A stretch of DNA of 64,000 nucleotides from Ovoidimarina sediminis. GTDB lineage: Bacteria; Pseudomonadota; Alphaproteobacteria; Rhodobacterales; Rhodobacteraceae. Position numbers and translations under genes: made by a program. The notes beneath the pieces were generated by a model. That model was not told the origin of the DNA, ran no database searches, and worked only from the letters and a program-made list of their open reading frames with translations. Each line of letters starts with the position of its first letter. Position 1 is the stretch's first letter. Shown here piece after piece: positions 16,338-25,429 of the stretch. The stretch spans positions 1 through 64,000 of the forward strand of contig NZ_JAWHTE010000022.1 in the NCBI RefSeq assembly GCF_032586175.1, in the 5' to 3' direction.

Positions 16338-17762
16338 ATGGCAAACGCAAAAGGCAAAATCACCCAGGTGATCGGCGCTGTCGTCGACGTGCAGTTCGAC
16401 GACCATCTGCCCGAAATTCTGAACGCGCTGGAGACCGACAACCATGGCAACCGCCTGGTTCTGGAGGTCGCCCAGCACCTTGGTGAAAACACCGTCCGCA
16501 CGATCGCGATGGATTCGTCCGAAGGCCTCGTGCGCGGCCAGGAAGTGACGGACACCGGCGGCCCGATCACGGTGCCCGTGGGCAACGCGACGCTTGGCCG
16601 GATCCTGAACGTCGTGGGCGAGCCCGTGGACGAAGGTGGCCCCGTCGAGGCGGAGGAGCGCCGCCCGATCCACCAGCCGGCGCCCGAGTTCATCGAGCAG
16701 TCGACGGAATCGGAAATCCTGGTCACCGGCATCAAGGTTGTGGACCTTCTGGCCCCCTACTCCAAGGGCGGCAAGATCGGTCTCTTCGGCGGCGCCGGCG
16801 TGGGCAAGACGGTTCTCATCATGGAACTGATCAACAACATCGCGAAGGTGCACTCGGGCTTCTCGGTTTTCGCCGGTGTCGGCGAGCGGACACGCGAGGG
16901 CAACGACCTTTATCACGAGATGATCGAAAGCTCGGTCATCAAGCCCGACAACCTTTCGGAAAGCCAGGTGGCGCTGGTCTATGGCCAGATGAACGAGCCT
17001 CCGGGGGCGCGTGCCCGCGTCGCGCTGACCGGCCTGACGCTGGCCGAGCAGTTCCGCGACCAGTCGGGAACGGACGTGCTGTTCTTCGTCGACAACATCT
17101 TCCGGTTCACGCAGGCCGGTTCCGAGGTGTCGGCGCTTCTGGGCCGTATCCCTTCGGCGGTGGGCTATCAGCCGACGCTCGCGACCGACATGGGCGCGAT
17201 GCAGGAACGGATCACCTCGACGAAGGCCGGGTCGATCACCTCGATCCAGGCGGTTTACGTGCCCGCGGACGACCTGACCGACCCCGCGCCGGCCACGACC
17301 TTCGCCCACCTCGACGCGACGACCGTTCTGTCGCGTGCCATTTCGGAACTCGGCATCTACCCCGCCGTGGACCCGCTCGACTCCACAAGCCGGATCCTCG
17401 ACCCGGCGATCGTGGGTGAAGAGCACTACCAGGTGGCCCGTGACGTTCAGGGGATCCTCCAGCGCTACAAGTCGCTGCAGGACATCATCGCGATCCTCGG
17501 GATGGACGAACTTTCGGAAGAGGACAAGCTGACCGTGGCCCGGGCCCGGAAGATCCAGCGCTTCCTGTCGCAGCCCTTCGACGTGGCGAAGGTGTTCACC
17601 GGCTCGGACGGCGTGCAGGTGCCGCTCGAAGACACGATCTCGTCCTTCAAGGCGGTCGTGGCGGGCGAATACGATCACCTGCCCGAGGCGGCCTTCTACA
17701 TGGTCGGCGGGATCGAAGAGGTGAAGGCCAAGGCCGAGAAACTGGCGGCGGAAGCGGCTTGA
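16338..17762 (+). CDS. atpD: ATP synthase F1 subunit beta
   Basis: The catalytic beta subunit (474 residues). The P-loop is GGAGVGKT near residue 154, followed by GVGERTREGNDLYHEM and the signature PAVDPLDSTSR. The protein looks intact. Its stop is followed by an exceptionally long inverted repeat before atpC. Confidence 0.98.
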   Translation: MANAKGKITQVIGAVVDVQFDDHLPEILNALETDNHGNRLVLEVAQHLGENTVRTIAMDSSEGLVRGQEVTDTGGPITVPVGNATLGRILNVVGEPVDEGGPVEAEERRPIHQPAPEFIEQSTESEILVTGIKVVDLLAPYSKGGKIGLFGGAGVGKTVLIMELINNIAKVHSGFSVFAGVGERTREGNDLYHEMIESSVIKPDNLSESQVALVYGQMNEPPGARARVALTGLTLAEQFRDQSGTDVLFFVDNIFRFTQAGSEVSALLGRIPSAVGYQPTLATDMGAMQERITSTKAGSITSIQAVYVPADDLTDPAPATTFAHLDATTVLSRAISELGIYPAVDPLDSTSRILDPAIVGEEHYQVARDVQGILQRYKSLQDIIAILGMDELSEEDKLTVARARKIQRFLSQPFDVAKVFTGSDGVQVPLEDTISSFKAVVAGEYDHLPEAAFYMVGGIEEVKAKAEKLAAEAA

Positions 17763-17769
17763 GTTAATA

Positions 17770-17861
17770 CCGGCCCCCCGCCCCGCCTCCCCGCCCGTCC
17801 ACCAAGCGTGCCCTCGATAGCAGGCTTGGCGGACGGACGGGGAGGCGGGACGGGAGGTCGG
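17770..17861 (+). repeat. Long inverted repeat (two 38-base arms) between atpD and atpC
   Basis: The arms 17770-17807 and 17824-17861 enclose a 16-base loop. By direct comparison 33 of 38 positions pair as Watson-Crick, one as G-U and four are A/C mismatches, giving a very stable RNA hairpin that starts 8 bases after the atpD stop and ends 19 bases before the atpC start. There is no T-run, so a simple terminator is unlikely. A role in mRNA stabilisation or in lowering epsilon expression is inference. Confidence 0.93.
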
Positions 17862-17880
17862 TTCCGACAAGGAAAAGAAG

Positions 17881-18279
17881 ATGGCGGACACGATGCAATT
17901 CGATCTGGTCAGCCCCGAGCGGCGCCTCGCGTCGCTGGAGGCCAGGGCCGTCCGGATCCCGGGCGCCGATGGCGACATGACGGCGATGCCCGACCATGCG
18001 CCGACGATCACGACGCTTCGGCCCGGGCTTCTGACGGTGGAAACCGGATCCGGCTCGGAATCCTACCTGGTGACCGGCGGTTTCGCCGAGATCACCGCGG
18101 AGGGTACGACGGTTCTGGCCGAGGCCGCGATGGCGAAGGATGAAGTGACGCGCGACTACCTGGAGAGCCTGCTGGCCGAGGCCCGCGAGGCGCAGGCCAG
18201 CGCGACGCCCGACCTGGCGGATGCCGCCGCGAAGGTGGTGGCGGATCTGGTGGCGGTTGGCGATCAGATCGGCCTCTGA
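17881..18279 (+). CDS. atpC: ATP synthase F1 subunit epsilon
   Basis: The 132-residue epsilon subunit. The N-terminal beta-sandwich includes MQFDLVSPERRL and MTAMPDHAPTITTLRPG, with GGFAEI further on. GGAAAAG lies before the ATG. The C-terminal helical region is short and alanine-rich. It closes the operon and is followed by a strong terminator. Confidence 0.96.
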   Translation: MADTMQFDLVSPERRLASLEARAVRIPGADGDMTAMPDHAPTITTLRPGLLTVETGSGSESYLVTGGFAEITAEGTTVLAEAAMAKDEVTRDYLESLLAEAREAQASATPDLADAAAKVVADLVAVGDQIGL

Positions 18280-18302
18280 CCAGGCGCAAACCGGCTCTGA
18301 TG

Positions 18303-18321
18303 CGGCCCCCTTCGGGGGCCG
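18303..18321 (+). terminator. Rho-independent terminator of the atp operon
   Basis: CGGCCCCC pairs with GGGGGCCG over a TTC loop, followed by TTTCCGTTTTT, 24 bases after the atpC stop. Confidence 0.92.
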
Positions 18322-18429
18322 TTTCCGTTTTTGAACCAGGGCCTTGTGACGCGTCTTTGCGTTCGGTCAACTTCGTTCTGCCCAGAGGATGCTACCTGCA
18401 GCGCCAACGCGACATGAAGGAGAAACCGC

Positions 18430-18844
18430 ATGACCAGGTCCGTCATGGTGCCGGTGGATCTTGCGCATACTGGAAGCCTGGGGAAAGCCGTCACGGAGGC
18501 GGGATATCTTGCGACCGCGCGGGGAACGCATCTGACGCTCGTCGGGGTGGTGCGGACCGCCGCCACCGCGATTGCGCCCAATCCGCCGGAGACTGACGCG
18601 AAGCTCAAGACCTTCGGGGGGGGCCGTCGCCGCGCGCACCGGGTGCCCGGTGCACACGCTTCTGCGACTGGAGACCGATCTGGCCGTGGATCTGGGACCG
18701 GTGCTTGTGACGGTGGCGCGGGAGATCGGGGCGGATGTGATCGTGATGGCCTCGGATCGTCCGGACGCGACCGGGCCTGTCACCGGCGCGACTGAGGAAT
18801 ATGTGGCGCGTCACGCGGGCTGTTCGGTTTTCGTCGTCCGGTAG
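18430..18844 (+). pseudogene. Universal stress protein gene, frameshifted at a G8 run
   Basis: The frame from the ATG at 18430 encodes MTRSVMVPVDLAHTGSLGK and further UspA-like sequence up to LKTFGG. It is then shifted by a run of eight G at 18616-18623 (TTC followed by G8 and CC). The continuation is intact in another frame: AVAARTGCPVHTLL, then VTVAREIGADVIVMASDRP, the ATP-loop-like GPVTGATEEYVARHAGC and the terminal SVFVVR. Removing one G would give F-G-G-A and a single protein of about 137 residues. This is either a real null or phase-variable allele, or a sequencing indel in a homopolymer. Confidence 0.85.
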
Positions 18845-18873
18845 GATCGCCGCGCTGCGCGCGCCGATCGAAT

Positions 18874-18931
18874 GGGGCTCTGCCCCGCCTCGCTGCGCTC
18901 AGCCCCCCGGAGTATTTTGGCCAAAATGAAG
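18874..18931 (-). repeat. Dispersed intergenic repeat, copy A
   Basis: On the minus strand a 27-base core (18931 down to 18905) starts CTTCATTTTGGCC and ends CTCCGGGG, followed by a G/C hairpin GGGGCTCTGCCCC at 18874-18886. It matches copies at 27633 and 47180 (19 of 27 positions to copy B). It lies between the convergent stress-protein and holC genes. Confidence 0.8.
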
Positions 18932-18935
18932 GGGC

Positions 18936-19394
18936 TCAGGCGCCGCTTTCGGCCTTCTTCTGCCAGCGGCCGCCATCCTGGCTCCAGTACTGGGCCGAAA
19001 CGCCCGCGCTGGTCAGATCGCGCCACTGCCCGCGGGCGGCCTCGACCGCCGCGGGATCGTTGCCGTCGAAGAGGATGCAGACCCGTTCCATCGCGCCCGC
19101 CTCTTCCGCCGAAACCGATGCACCGTCGACCGCCATGAGGCAGGCCGCACCGTTCGGAGCCGCAGCCCCTGTGGTCAGAAGAACCGGTTGATCAGCATCA
19201 TGGGGGCCGCCCGCAAGCCCGTGGGGGAGGAAGCCGTCGCCCATCCAGAGCTTCTGGTCGAGCCAGTCGAGCCGGCCCGCGTCGCCACCGCGCACGAGAA
19301 CGCGCCATCCCGCCTCGCGGGCGCGGCCAAGAAGCATCGGCAGCGTCACTTCCACCGGATCGCGGGTCAGGTGATAGAAGAAGACCGCGCCCAT
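18936..19394 (-). CDS. holC: DNA polymerase III subunit chi
   Basis: The 152-residue chi subunit of the clamp-loader complex, which contacts single-strand-binding protein. Family features are FYHLTRDPVEVTLPMLLGRA, the RLDWLDQKLW segment with FLPHG, and VCILFDG near residue 104. It lies directly downstream of pepA on the same strand, 22 bp away, an order usual in proteobacteria. Confidence 0.94.
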   Translation of the reverse strand: MGAVFFYHLTRDPVEVTLPMLLGRAREAGWRVLVRGGDAGRLDWLDQKLWMGDGFLPHGLAGGPHDADQPVLLTTGAAAPNGAACLMAVDGASVSAEEAGAMERVCILFDGNDPAAVEAARGQWRDLTSAGVSAQYWSQDGGRWQKKAESGA

Positions 19395-19416
19395 TTCGCC
19401 CGCCGCCCGCGACCGA

Positions 19417-20913
19417 TCAGGAGCCGGTTTCGAACCGGTCGGCGATCAGGCGGTTGAGCGCGAGGACGCCCCAGCCCGTGGCACCCTTGGGGGCGTGGGG
19501 GCCTTCAGTCTTGAGGCTTGCCACCCCGGCGATGTCGAGGTGAATCCAAGGCGTTTCGTCCTTCACGAAGCGCTTGAGGAACTGCGCGGCGGTGATCGAA
19601 CCCGCCGGCCGGCCTCCCACGTTCTTCATATCCGCGATGCGGGACTTCAGCTGTTTGTCGTAGCCGTCGCCCAGGGGCATCCGCCAGGCGCCTTCGCCTT
19701 CCGCCCTGGCCGCGGCGAGGAAGGCCTCGCAGAGGTTGTCGTCATTCGAGAAAACGCCCGCGTTTTCGTGCCCGAGCCCGATGATGATCGCGCCGGTGAG
19801 CGTCGCGAGATCAACCATGCCCACGGGATCATAGGTTTCCTGCGCGTACCAAATGACATCGCAGAGGACGAGCCGGCCTTCCGCGTCGGTGTTGATCACC
19901 TCGATCGTGTCGCCCTTCATCGAGGTCACCACGTCGCCCGGCCGCTGGGCCCGGCCGTCGGGCATGTTTTCAACGAGCCCGACGAGGCCCACGACGTTGG
20001 CCTTCGCCTTGCGGAGCGCGAGCGCCTTCATCACGCCCGCGACCACGCCTGCGCCGCCCATATCCATCGTCATGTCTTCCATGCCGCCCGCGGGCTTGAG
20101 GCTGATCCCGCCGGTGTCGAAGACAACCCCCTTGCCGACGAGCGCGAAGGGGCGTTCGCCCTTGCCGCCGCCGTTCCATTCGATGACCACGACCTTGGAG
20201 GGGCTTTCAGACCCCTGCCCCACGCCCAGAAGCGCGCGCATGCCGAGTTTTTCGAGCTTGTCCTCTTCGAGGACGGTGACCTTGGCGCCAAGCTTCGACA
20301 ACGCCTTGAGCGTATCGGCAAAGGCGGTGGTCGTGAGCACGTTCGAGGGCGCGTTGACGAGATCACGGGTGAAGAAGACGCCCTGGGCGAGGGCCGGCAC
20401 ATCGGCGGCCGCGGCCTCGGCCTCTTCGGGTTTGGAGCACATGAAGGTGAGGCTGCCAGGAGACGCCCCGTCGTCGCCTGCGTCGTCGTCCTTCTTCGAG
20501 CGGTGATCGGTGAAATCGTAGGCGCGCAGGAGCGCGCCAAGCGCCAGATCCTCGATCCCGCGGATGTTGCCGGCGAGCACGAGGACCGATTTGCCACGCG
20601 CCGCACGCCCGATGGCGATGCCGGCCTTGCGCGCCTCTTCGCCGTCGGGCCGGCGATCGAGTTTCACGACCTGAAGCGCCTCGGCCGCGAGCCCCGTGGG
20701 CCAGGCGAGATCACGCGCCTCGCCCTCGCGCAGCTTGGCGAAGGCCTTGCTTTCGGCGAAGCGTTCCAGCGCGCCGCGGGTCAGGCGGTTTACGCGCCGG
20801 GCTGTCTGGTCGAGTTTTCCGGAGGGCGAGATGAAGACGGCAACGCGGCCCTCGGCACTGGCGATGCTGTCGAGATCGATTTCGGTGAAGGCAAGGCTCG
20901 GCGTCTCGGTCAT
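19417..20913 (-). CDS. pepA: Leucyl aminopeptidase (M17)
   Basis: A 498-residue cytosolic di-metal aminopeptidase. The M17 signature NTDAEGRL is at about 338-345, and the metal/active-site segment GKGVVFDTGGISLKP is near 260, followed by DMGGAGVV. It recycles peptides, and in some bacteria PepA also binds DNA. It is co-oriented with holC and divergent from lptF. Confidence 0.97.
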   Translation of the reverse strand: MTETPSLAFTEIDLDSIASAEGRVAVFISPSGKLDQTARRVNRLTRGALERFAESKAFAKLREGEARDLAWPTGLAAEALQVVKLDRRPDGEEARKAGIAIGRAARGKSVLVLAGNIRGIEDLALGALLRAYDFTDHRSKKDDDAGDDGASPGSLTFMCSKPEEAEAAAADVPALAQGVFFTRDLVNAPSNVLTTTAFADTLKALSKLGAKVTVLEEDKLEKLGMRALLGVGQGSESPSKVVVIEWNGGGKGERPFALVGKGVVFDTGGISLKPAGGMEDMTMDMGGAGVVAGVMKALALRKAKANVVGLVGLVENMPDGRAQRPGDVVTSMKGDTIEVINTDAEGRLVLCDVIWYAQETYDPVGMVDLATLTGAIIIGLGHENAGVFSNDDNLCEAFLAAARAEGEGAWRMPLGDGYDKQLKSRIADMKNVGGRPAGSITAAQFLKRFVKDETPWIHLDIAGVASLKTEGPHAPKGATGWGVLALNRLIADRFETGS

Positions 20914-21069
20914 GTCGGATCCCCGTCGGTCAGGTTTCCCTCTGATTAGCTGTGGTGCGGGGGGATGACCAGCGGGGAGATTCCGCCCATTTCCGCGCGG
21001 CGCGGGCTGGCGCCCCGGGACCTCTCCGGTCTAAAAGAAGGCAAGGCGAGCGAGCGAAAGCGGGGCAGA

Positions 21070-22209
21070 TTGGGCAGATTCGACAGATACGTGCTGTCGC
21101 AGCTGATGGTGATCTTCGGCTTTTCGTCGGTCGTGCTTGTGCTGATCTACTGGGTGAACCGGGCGGTGCGGCTTTTCGACTGGCTGATCGCGAGCGGGCA
21201 GTCGGCGGGGGTATTCCTTGAATTCACCGCGCTGACGCTTCCCAATGTAATCCGCATCGTGTTGCCGATTTCGGCTTTTGTGGCAGCGGTTTACACGGCG
21301 AACCGGATGACTTCGGAAAGCGAGATGGTGGTGGTGCAGGCCACCGGCTATGGCCCCTTCCGGCTGGCGCGGCCTGTCCTGGCCTTCGGGTTGATCGTGG
21401 GGCTTTTCACCGGACTTCTGGTGCATTTCGCGGTGCCGGCGAGTTTCGAGCGGCTCGCCGACCGGCAGGTGCAGATCGCAGAGAACGTGACCGCGCGGCT
21501 TCTGACGGAAGGGCGGTTCGTGCATCCCGATGACGGGATCACGCTTTACATCCGGGCGATCACGGGGCGGGGCGAACTTCAGGATGTCTACCTGCGCGAC
21601 GGGCGCGATCCGGCACGGACGGTGAGTTACACCGCGAGCCGGGCGCAGCTGGTGCGCACCGACGATGGCCCGCGGCTGGTGATGTATGACGGCATCGCGC
21701 AGACCTACACGCCCGGGGACCGGCGGCTTGCGGTCACAAGTTTCGACGAGCTGGCGCAGAACGTGGCCTCGCTGATCGACAGTTCCGGGCGGGAGGACGC
21801 GCGGAACCTGCGGGAGCTTTCGACCGCCGAGATTCTGACGGGTGACGGGACGCTGGCCGAGGAACTTGGAGTGAGCCTGGCGGAGCTGAAGGTCGAAGGG
21901 CACCAGCGCTTCACCCAGCCGATGATGGCGGTGATCGCACCTCTGATCGGGTTTGCCACGCTGCTTCTGGGCGGGTTCAGCCGGTTCGGGATCTGGAACC
22001 AGATCTTCGGGGCCGTGGGACTCGTGATCGTGCTCTACCTGATCGACAACGCCATGGCGGATGCGGCCCTTCGGTCGGTGTCGGCGCTGCCGCTGGTTTA
22101 CGGCGCGCCGGTGATCGGCGCGCTGGGCGTGGCGGGCATCCTGCTTTACGCGGGCCGGTCGCGGCGGCGGCGCGGGGCGCGCGCCGAACCGGGGGCGAGC
22201 CCGGCATGA
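21070..22209 (+). CDS. lptF: LPS export ABC transporter permease LptF
   Basis: Inner-membrane permease of the LptBFGC complex that extracts LPS. There are three N-terminal and three C-terminal membrane segments around a periplasmic beta-jellyroll (about residues 120-270). The start is uncertain. The TTG at 21070 gives LGRFDRYVLSQLM, where I recall family members beginning, with GGGGCAG just upstream, and yields 379 residues. An ATG at 20965 would add 35 residues of unlikely sequence. Its end overlaps the lptG start by ATGA. Confidence 0.93.
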   Translation: MGRFDRYVLSQLMVIFGFSSVVLVLIYWVNRAVRLFDWLIASGQSAGVFLEFTALTLPNVIRIVLPISAFVAAVYTANRMTSESEMVVVQATGYGPFRLARPVLAFGLIVGLFTGLLVHFAVPASFERLADRQVQIAENVTARLLTEGRFVHPDDGITLYIRAITGRGELQDVYLRDGRDPARTVSYTASRAQLVRTDDGPRLVMYDGIAQTYTPGDRRLAVTSFDELAQNVASLIDSSGREDARNLRELSTAEILTGDGTLAEELGVSLAELKVEGHQRFTQPMMAVIAPLIGFATLLLGGFSRFGIWNQIFGAVGLVIVLYLIDNAMADAALRSVSALPLVYGAPVIGALGVAGILLYAGRSRRRRGARAEPGASPA

Positions 22210-23303
22210 CGCTGCACCTCTATATCGCGCGGCGGTTTCTGTTTGCCTTTCTCGCGGTCTTCGCGGGGCTGTTCCTGATGCTGGCGCTTGTCGACCTGGT
22301 GGAGCAGATCCGCCGCTTCAACGCGGTCGAGATCAGTTTCGGGGCGCTGATGGCGCTGACGTTCCTGAATGTGCCCGAGTCGATCTACCGGATCCTGCCG
22401 TTGATCACGATCCTCGCGGCGATTGCGCTGTTCGTGAACCTGTCGCGGAATTCCGAACTGGTGATCGCGCGGGCGGCCGGGCGCGCGGCGCTGACCTCCG
22501 TCTTCGCGCCGGTCTTCGTGGCGGTGGCGCTGGGCGCGCTTGGCGTCGCGGTGCTGAACCCGATCGTGGCGGCGACATCGAAGCAGTACGAGGTGCTGGC
22601 CGACCGCTATCTCGGCCAGAGGTCGAGTGTCCTGTCGGTGAGCCCCGAGGGCCTGTGGCTGCGACAGGGGGGCGAAACCGGGCAGACGGTGATCCGGGCC
22701 GCGCGCGCCAACCTGGACGGCACGGTGCTGTTCGAGGTGACGTTTCTTGCCTTTGGCGAGGGCGGCACGCCGCAATCGCGGCTTGAGGCGCGGCAGGCGG
22801 AGCTTCGCCCCGGCGTCTGGGCACTTCAGGATGCGAAGGAATGGACGTTCGGCGGCGGGGCGAATCCCGAGGCCAATGCGAAACTGCACGAAGAGTTCTT
22901 CGTGCCGACGAACCTGACGCGGGACGAGATTGCAGACAGTTTCGGCACGCCTTCGGCGATCCCGATCTGGGAGCTTCCCGGCTTCATTGACCGGCTTGAG
23001 GCGGCTGGCTTTTCGGCGCGTCAGCACAAGGTCTGGCTGCAGATGGAGATGGCGTTGCCCGTGCTTCTGGGGGCGATGGTGCTGGTGGCCGCGGGGTTCA
23101 CGCTTCGGCCCGCGCGGTTCGGGCGTACGGGCCTGATGGTGGTGCTGGCGCTGAGCCTCGGCTTCACGCTGTACTTCATCCGCAACTTTTCGCAGATCCT
23201 TGGCGAAAACGGGCAGGTGCCGGTGAGCCTTGCCGCCTGGGGGCCACCCCTGGCCGCCGCGCTTCTGCCGATCGGCCTGCTTCTGCACCTGGAGGACGGA
23301 TGA
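22206..23303 (+). CDS. lptG: LPS export ABC transporter permease LptG
   Basis: The partner permease of LptF (365 residues) with the same three-plus-three membrane layout: TLHLYIARRFLFAFLAVF at the start and LGFTLYFIRNF in the C-terminal bundle. Both ends overlap neighbours by ATGA (lptF before, lptD after), so the three are translationally coupled. Confidence 0.95.
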   Translation: MTLHLYIARRFLFAFLAVFAGLFLMLALVDLVEQIRRFNAVEISFGALMALTFLNVPESIYRILPLITILAAIALFVNLSRNSELVIARAAGRAALTSVFAPVFVAVALGALGVAVLNPIVAATSKQYEVLADRYLGQRSSVLSVSPEGLWLRQGGETGQTVIRAARANLDGTVLFEVTFLAFGEGGTPQSRLEARQAELRPGVWALQDAKEWTFGGGANPEANAKLHEEFFVPTNLTRDEIADSFGTPSAIPIWELPGFIDRLEAAGFSARQHKVWLQMEMALPVLLGAMVLVAAGFTLRPARFGRTGLMVVLALSLGFTLYFIRNFSQILGENGQVPVSLAAWGPPLAAALLPIGLLLHLEDG

Positions 23304-25429
23304 GACGCGCCGCCCTTCTGATCGCCCTGGCCCTCGCCTGGGCCGTGCCTGCCGTTGCGCAGGAGGCGCCGCCCGCCCCCGCGTCGCTCGTGGCCGACCG
23401 GATTTCGATCGAGGGCGACCGGATCCTGATCGCCGAAGGATCGGTCGAGGTGCTGTACGACGGCGCGAAGCTGACCGCGCGCCGGGTCGTCTACAACCGC
23501 GAGGATGAAACGCTTCAGATCGATGGGCCGATCCTTCTGTCTGAGGGCGGCGGCGAAAGCATCATCCTGGCCGACAGTGCCGAGCTTGACGCCACGCTGC
23601 GACGGGGCATCCTTCGAAGCGCGCGGATCGTGATCGACCGCCAGCTTCAGATCGCGGCAGCGGAGATCGCCCGCGTATCGGGCCGGTATTCGCGCCTGTC
23701 GCGCGTGGCCGCGTCGAGTTGCGAGGTCTGCGAAGGCGGCACGCCCCTTTGGGAGATCCGCGCCCGCGAGGTGATCCGCGACGAAACCGAACGCCAGCTT
23801 TACTTCGATGACGCGCAGTTCCGGTTCCTCGGCGTGCCCATCGCCTATTTCCCGCGGCTCAGGATGCCCGACCCAACGCTGGACCGTGCCCGGGGCTTCC
23901 TGTCGCCCGAGTTGCGTACGCGGACGCAACTGGGCACCGGGATCCGGCTTGGCTATTTCGTGCCGATCGGCGCGCACGCGGATCTGACCTTCTCGCCCTA
24001 TATCTCGGGGCGGACCACGACGCTCGAAGCACGGTACCGGCAGGTGTTCCGGCATGGCGATATCCTGTTCAACGGGGCCGTGTCGCGCGACGATATCGTG
24101 CCCGGCGACACGCGCGCCTACCTTTTTGCCGAGGGCGGTTTCGATCTTCCGCGGAATTTCGAGCTGAGCTTCGACGTGGAGCTTGTGACCGACAATTCCT
24201 ATCTCTTCGATTACGGCTATTCGGAGAAGGACCGGCTGGACAGCAACATCACGGTCGCCCGTATCCGGGACGATCAGCTGTTCTCGGCCGGGATCACCTC
24301 GTTCCGGACGCTGCGCGCCTCGGAAGTTCCGACCGCGCGGGAATTGCCGAACGAATTGTTCGAATTCGGGATCCGGCAGCGCTTTGCGCAGGACCCGTCG
24401 CTCGGGTCGCTCTGGGGGTTCATCGACGTGGCGGCGCTTGCGCGACCGTCCGACCTGCCCGGCGTCGGGCGGGACGTGTCGCGCCTTTCCGCCGGGCTGG
24501 ACTGGCAGGCCACGCACATCCTGCCGGTGGGTCTTGTTTTCGAGGCCGAAGCAGAGGCCGCGGTCGACACCTATGTGGTGAACGAAGACCCGAGCTTTGA
24601 CAGCACGCTTGACCGGGTACGGGGCGGCGGTGCGGTGACGCTGCGCTGGCCGCATGAGCGCCAGATGCCGGGCGGCCCGCGCCATATCCTGGAGCCCGCC
24701 ATCCAGATCGCATGGAGCGAGGCCTCGGGCGACACCGTGCCGAACGAAGACAGCACGGTGGTGGAGCTGGACGAGGGCAATCTATTCTCGATGTCGCGCT
24801 TTCCCGGCACGGATCGGTATGAAGAGGGGCTGCGCGTCAACTATGGTGTCACGTGGACGCGCCATGACCCCGACGGCTGGTCGATCGGCGCCACGGTGGG
24901 CCGGATCTACCGGTTCGACGCGCCGGCCCAGTTCGGTGCCGATACCGGGCTTTCGGGAACCTCTTCGGACTGGCTGGCGGCTGTGACCTACAACCTTGCC
25001 GACACGTTCAGGGTGACCTCGCGGTCGCTGATCGCAGACAATTTCGACATCTCAAGGTCGGAAACGCGGGCGGCCTATCAGGGCGACCGGCTGTACCTCG
25101 CCGGTTCGCACCTCTGGCGCGCGGCGGAACCCAGCGAAAACCGGTTCGACGATCTGTCCGAACTTGCCATCGACGGCAGCTACCGGATCGACGAGAACTG
25201 GACGGCGGCGAGCGAGTGGCGCTTCGATGCCGACACCTCCAACACAACGAGCGCCGGGCTTGGGCTGCGCTTTCGCAACGAGTGCCTTGCGGTCGACCTT
25301 TCCCTCTCGCGCCGCTTTACCAGTTCGTCTAATGTCGAACCGGCAACCGAGCTCGATCTGAGGATCTCTCTCGCGGGCTTCGGTGGCAGCAGCGAACGCC
25401 AGGCCGCCCGACGGAAATGCAGAGGATGA
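23300..25429 (+). CDS. lptD: LPS-assembly protein LptD
   Basis: Outer-membrane LPS translocon (709 residues). A signal peptide ends at AVAQEAP, an OstA-like beta-taco domain runs over about residues 28-140 (EGDRILIAEGSVEVLYDG), and a large beta-barrel follows, with the LptD signature QLGTGIRLGYFVPIG near 212. One Cys pair (SSCEVCEGG) lies in the taco domain and one Cys in the last segments (ECLAVD, RKC), which may form the maturation disulfides. It is coupled to lptG and surA. Confidence 0.95.
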   Translation: MRRAALLIALALAWAVPAVAQEAPPAPASLVADRISIEGDRILIAEGSVEVLYDGAKLTARRVVYNREDETLQIDGPILLSEGGGESIILADSAELDATLRRGILRSARIVIDRQLQIAAAEIARVSGRYSRLSRVAASSCEVCEGGTPLWEIRAREVIRDETERQLYFDDAQFRFLGVPIAYFPRLRMPDPTLDRARGFLSPELRTRTQLGTGIRLGYFVPIGAHADLTFSPYISGRTTTLEARYRQVFRHGDILFNGAVSRDDIVPGDTRAYLFAEGGFDLPRNFELSFDVELVTDNSYLFDYGYSEKDRLDSNITVARIRDDQLFSAGITSFRTLRASEVPTARELPNELFEFGIRQRFAQDPSLGSLWGFIDVAALARPSDLPGVGRDVSRLSAGLDWQATHILPVGLVFEAEAEAAVDTYVVNEDPSFDSTLDRVRGGGAVTLRWPHERQMPGGPRHILEPAIQIAWSEASGDTVPNEDSTVVELDEGNLFSMSRFPGTDRYEEGLRVNYGVTWTRHDPDGWSIGATVGRIYRFDAPAQFGADTGLSGTSSDWLAAVTYNLADTFRVTSRSLIADNFDISRSETRAAYQGDRLYLAGSHLWRAAEPSENRFDDLSELAIDGSYRIDENWTAASEWRFDADTSNTTSAGLGLRFRNECLAVDLSLSRRFTSSSNVEPATELDLRISLAGFGGSSERQAARRKCRG

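Noticed and set aside
13208..16735. A very long open minus-strand frame opposite atpH-atpA-atpG-atpD
   Set aside because: It mirrors highly expressed GC-rich genes; codon bias of the true strand leaves few stops on the other. Its translation has no recognisable family.
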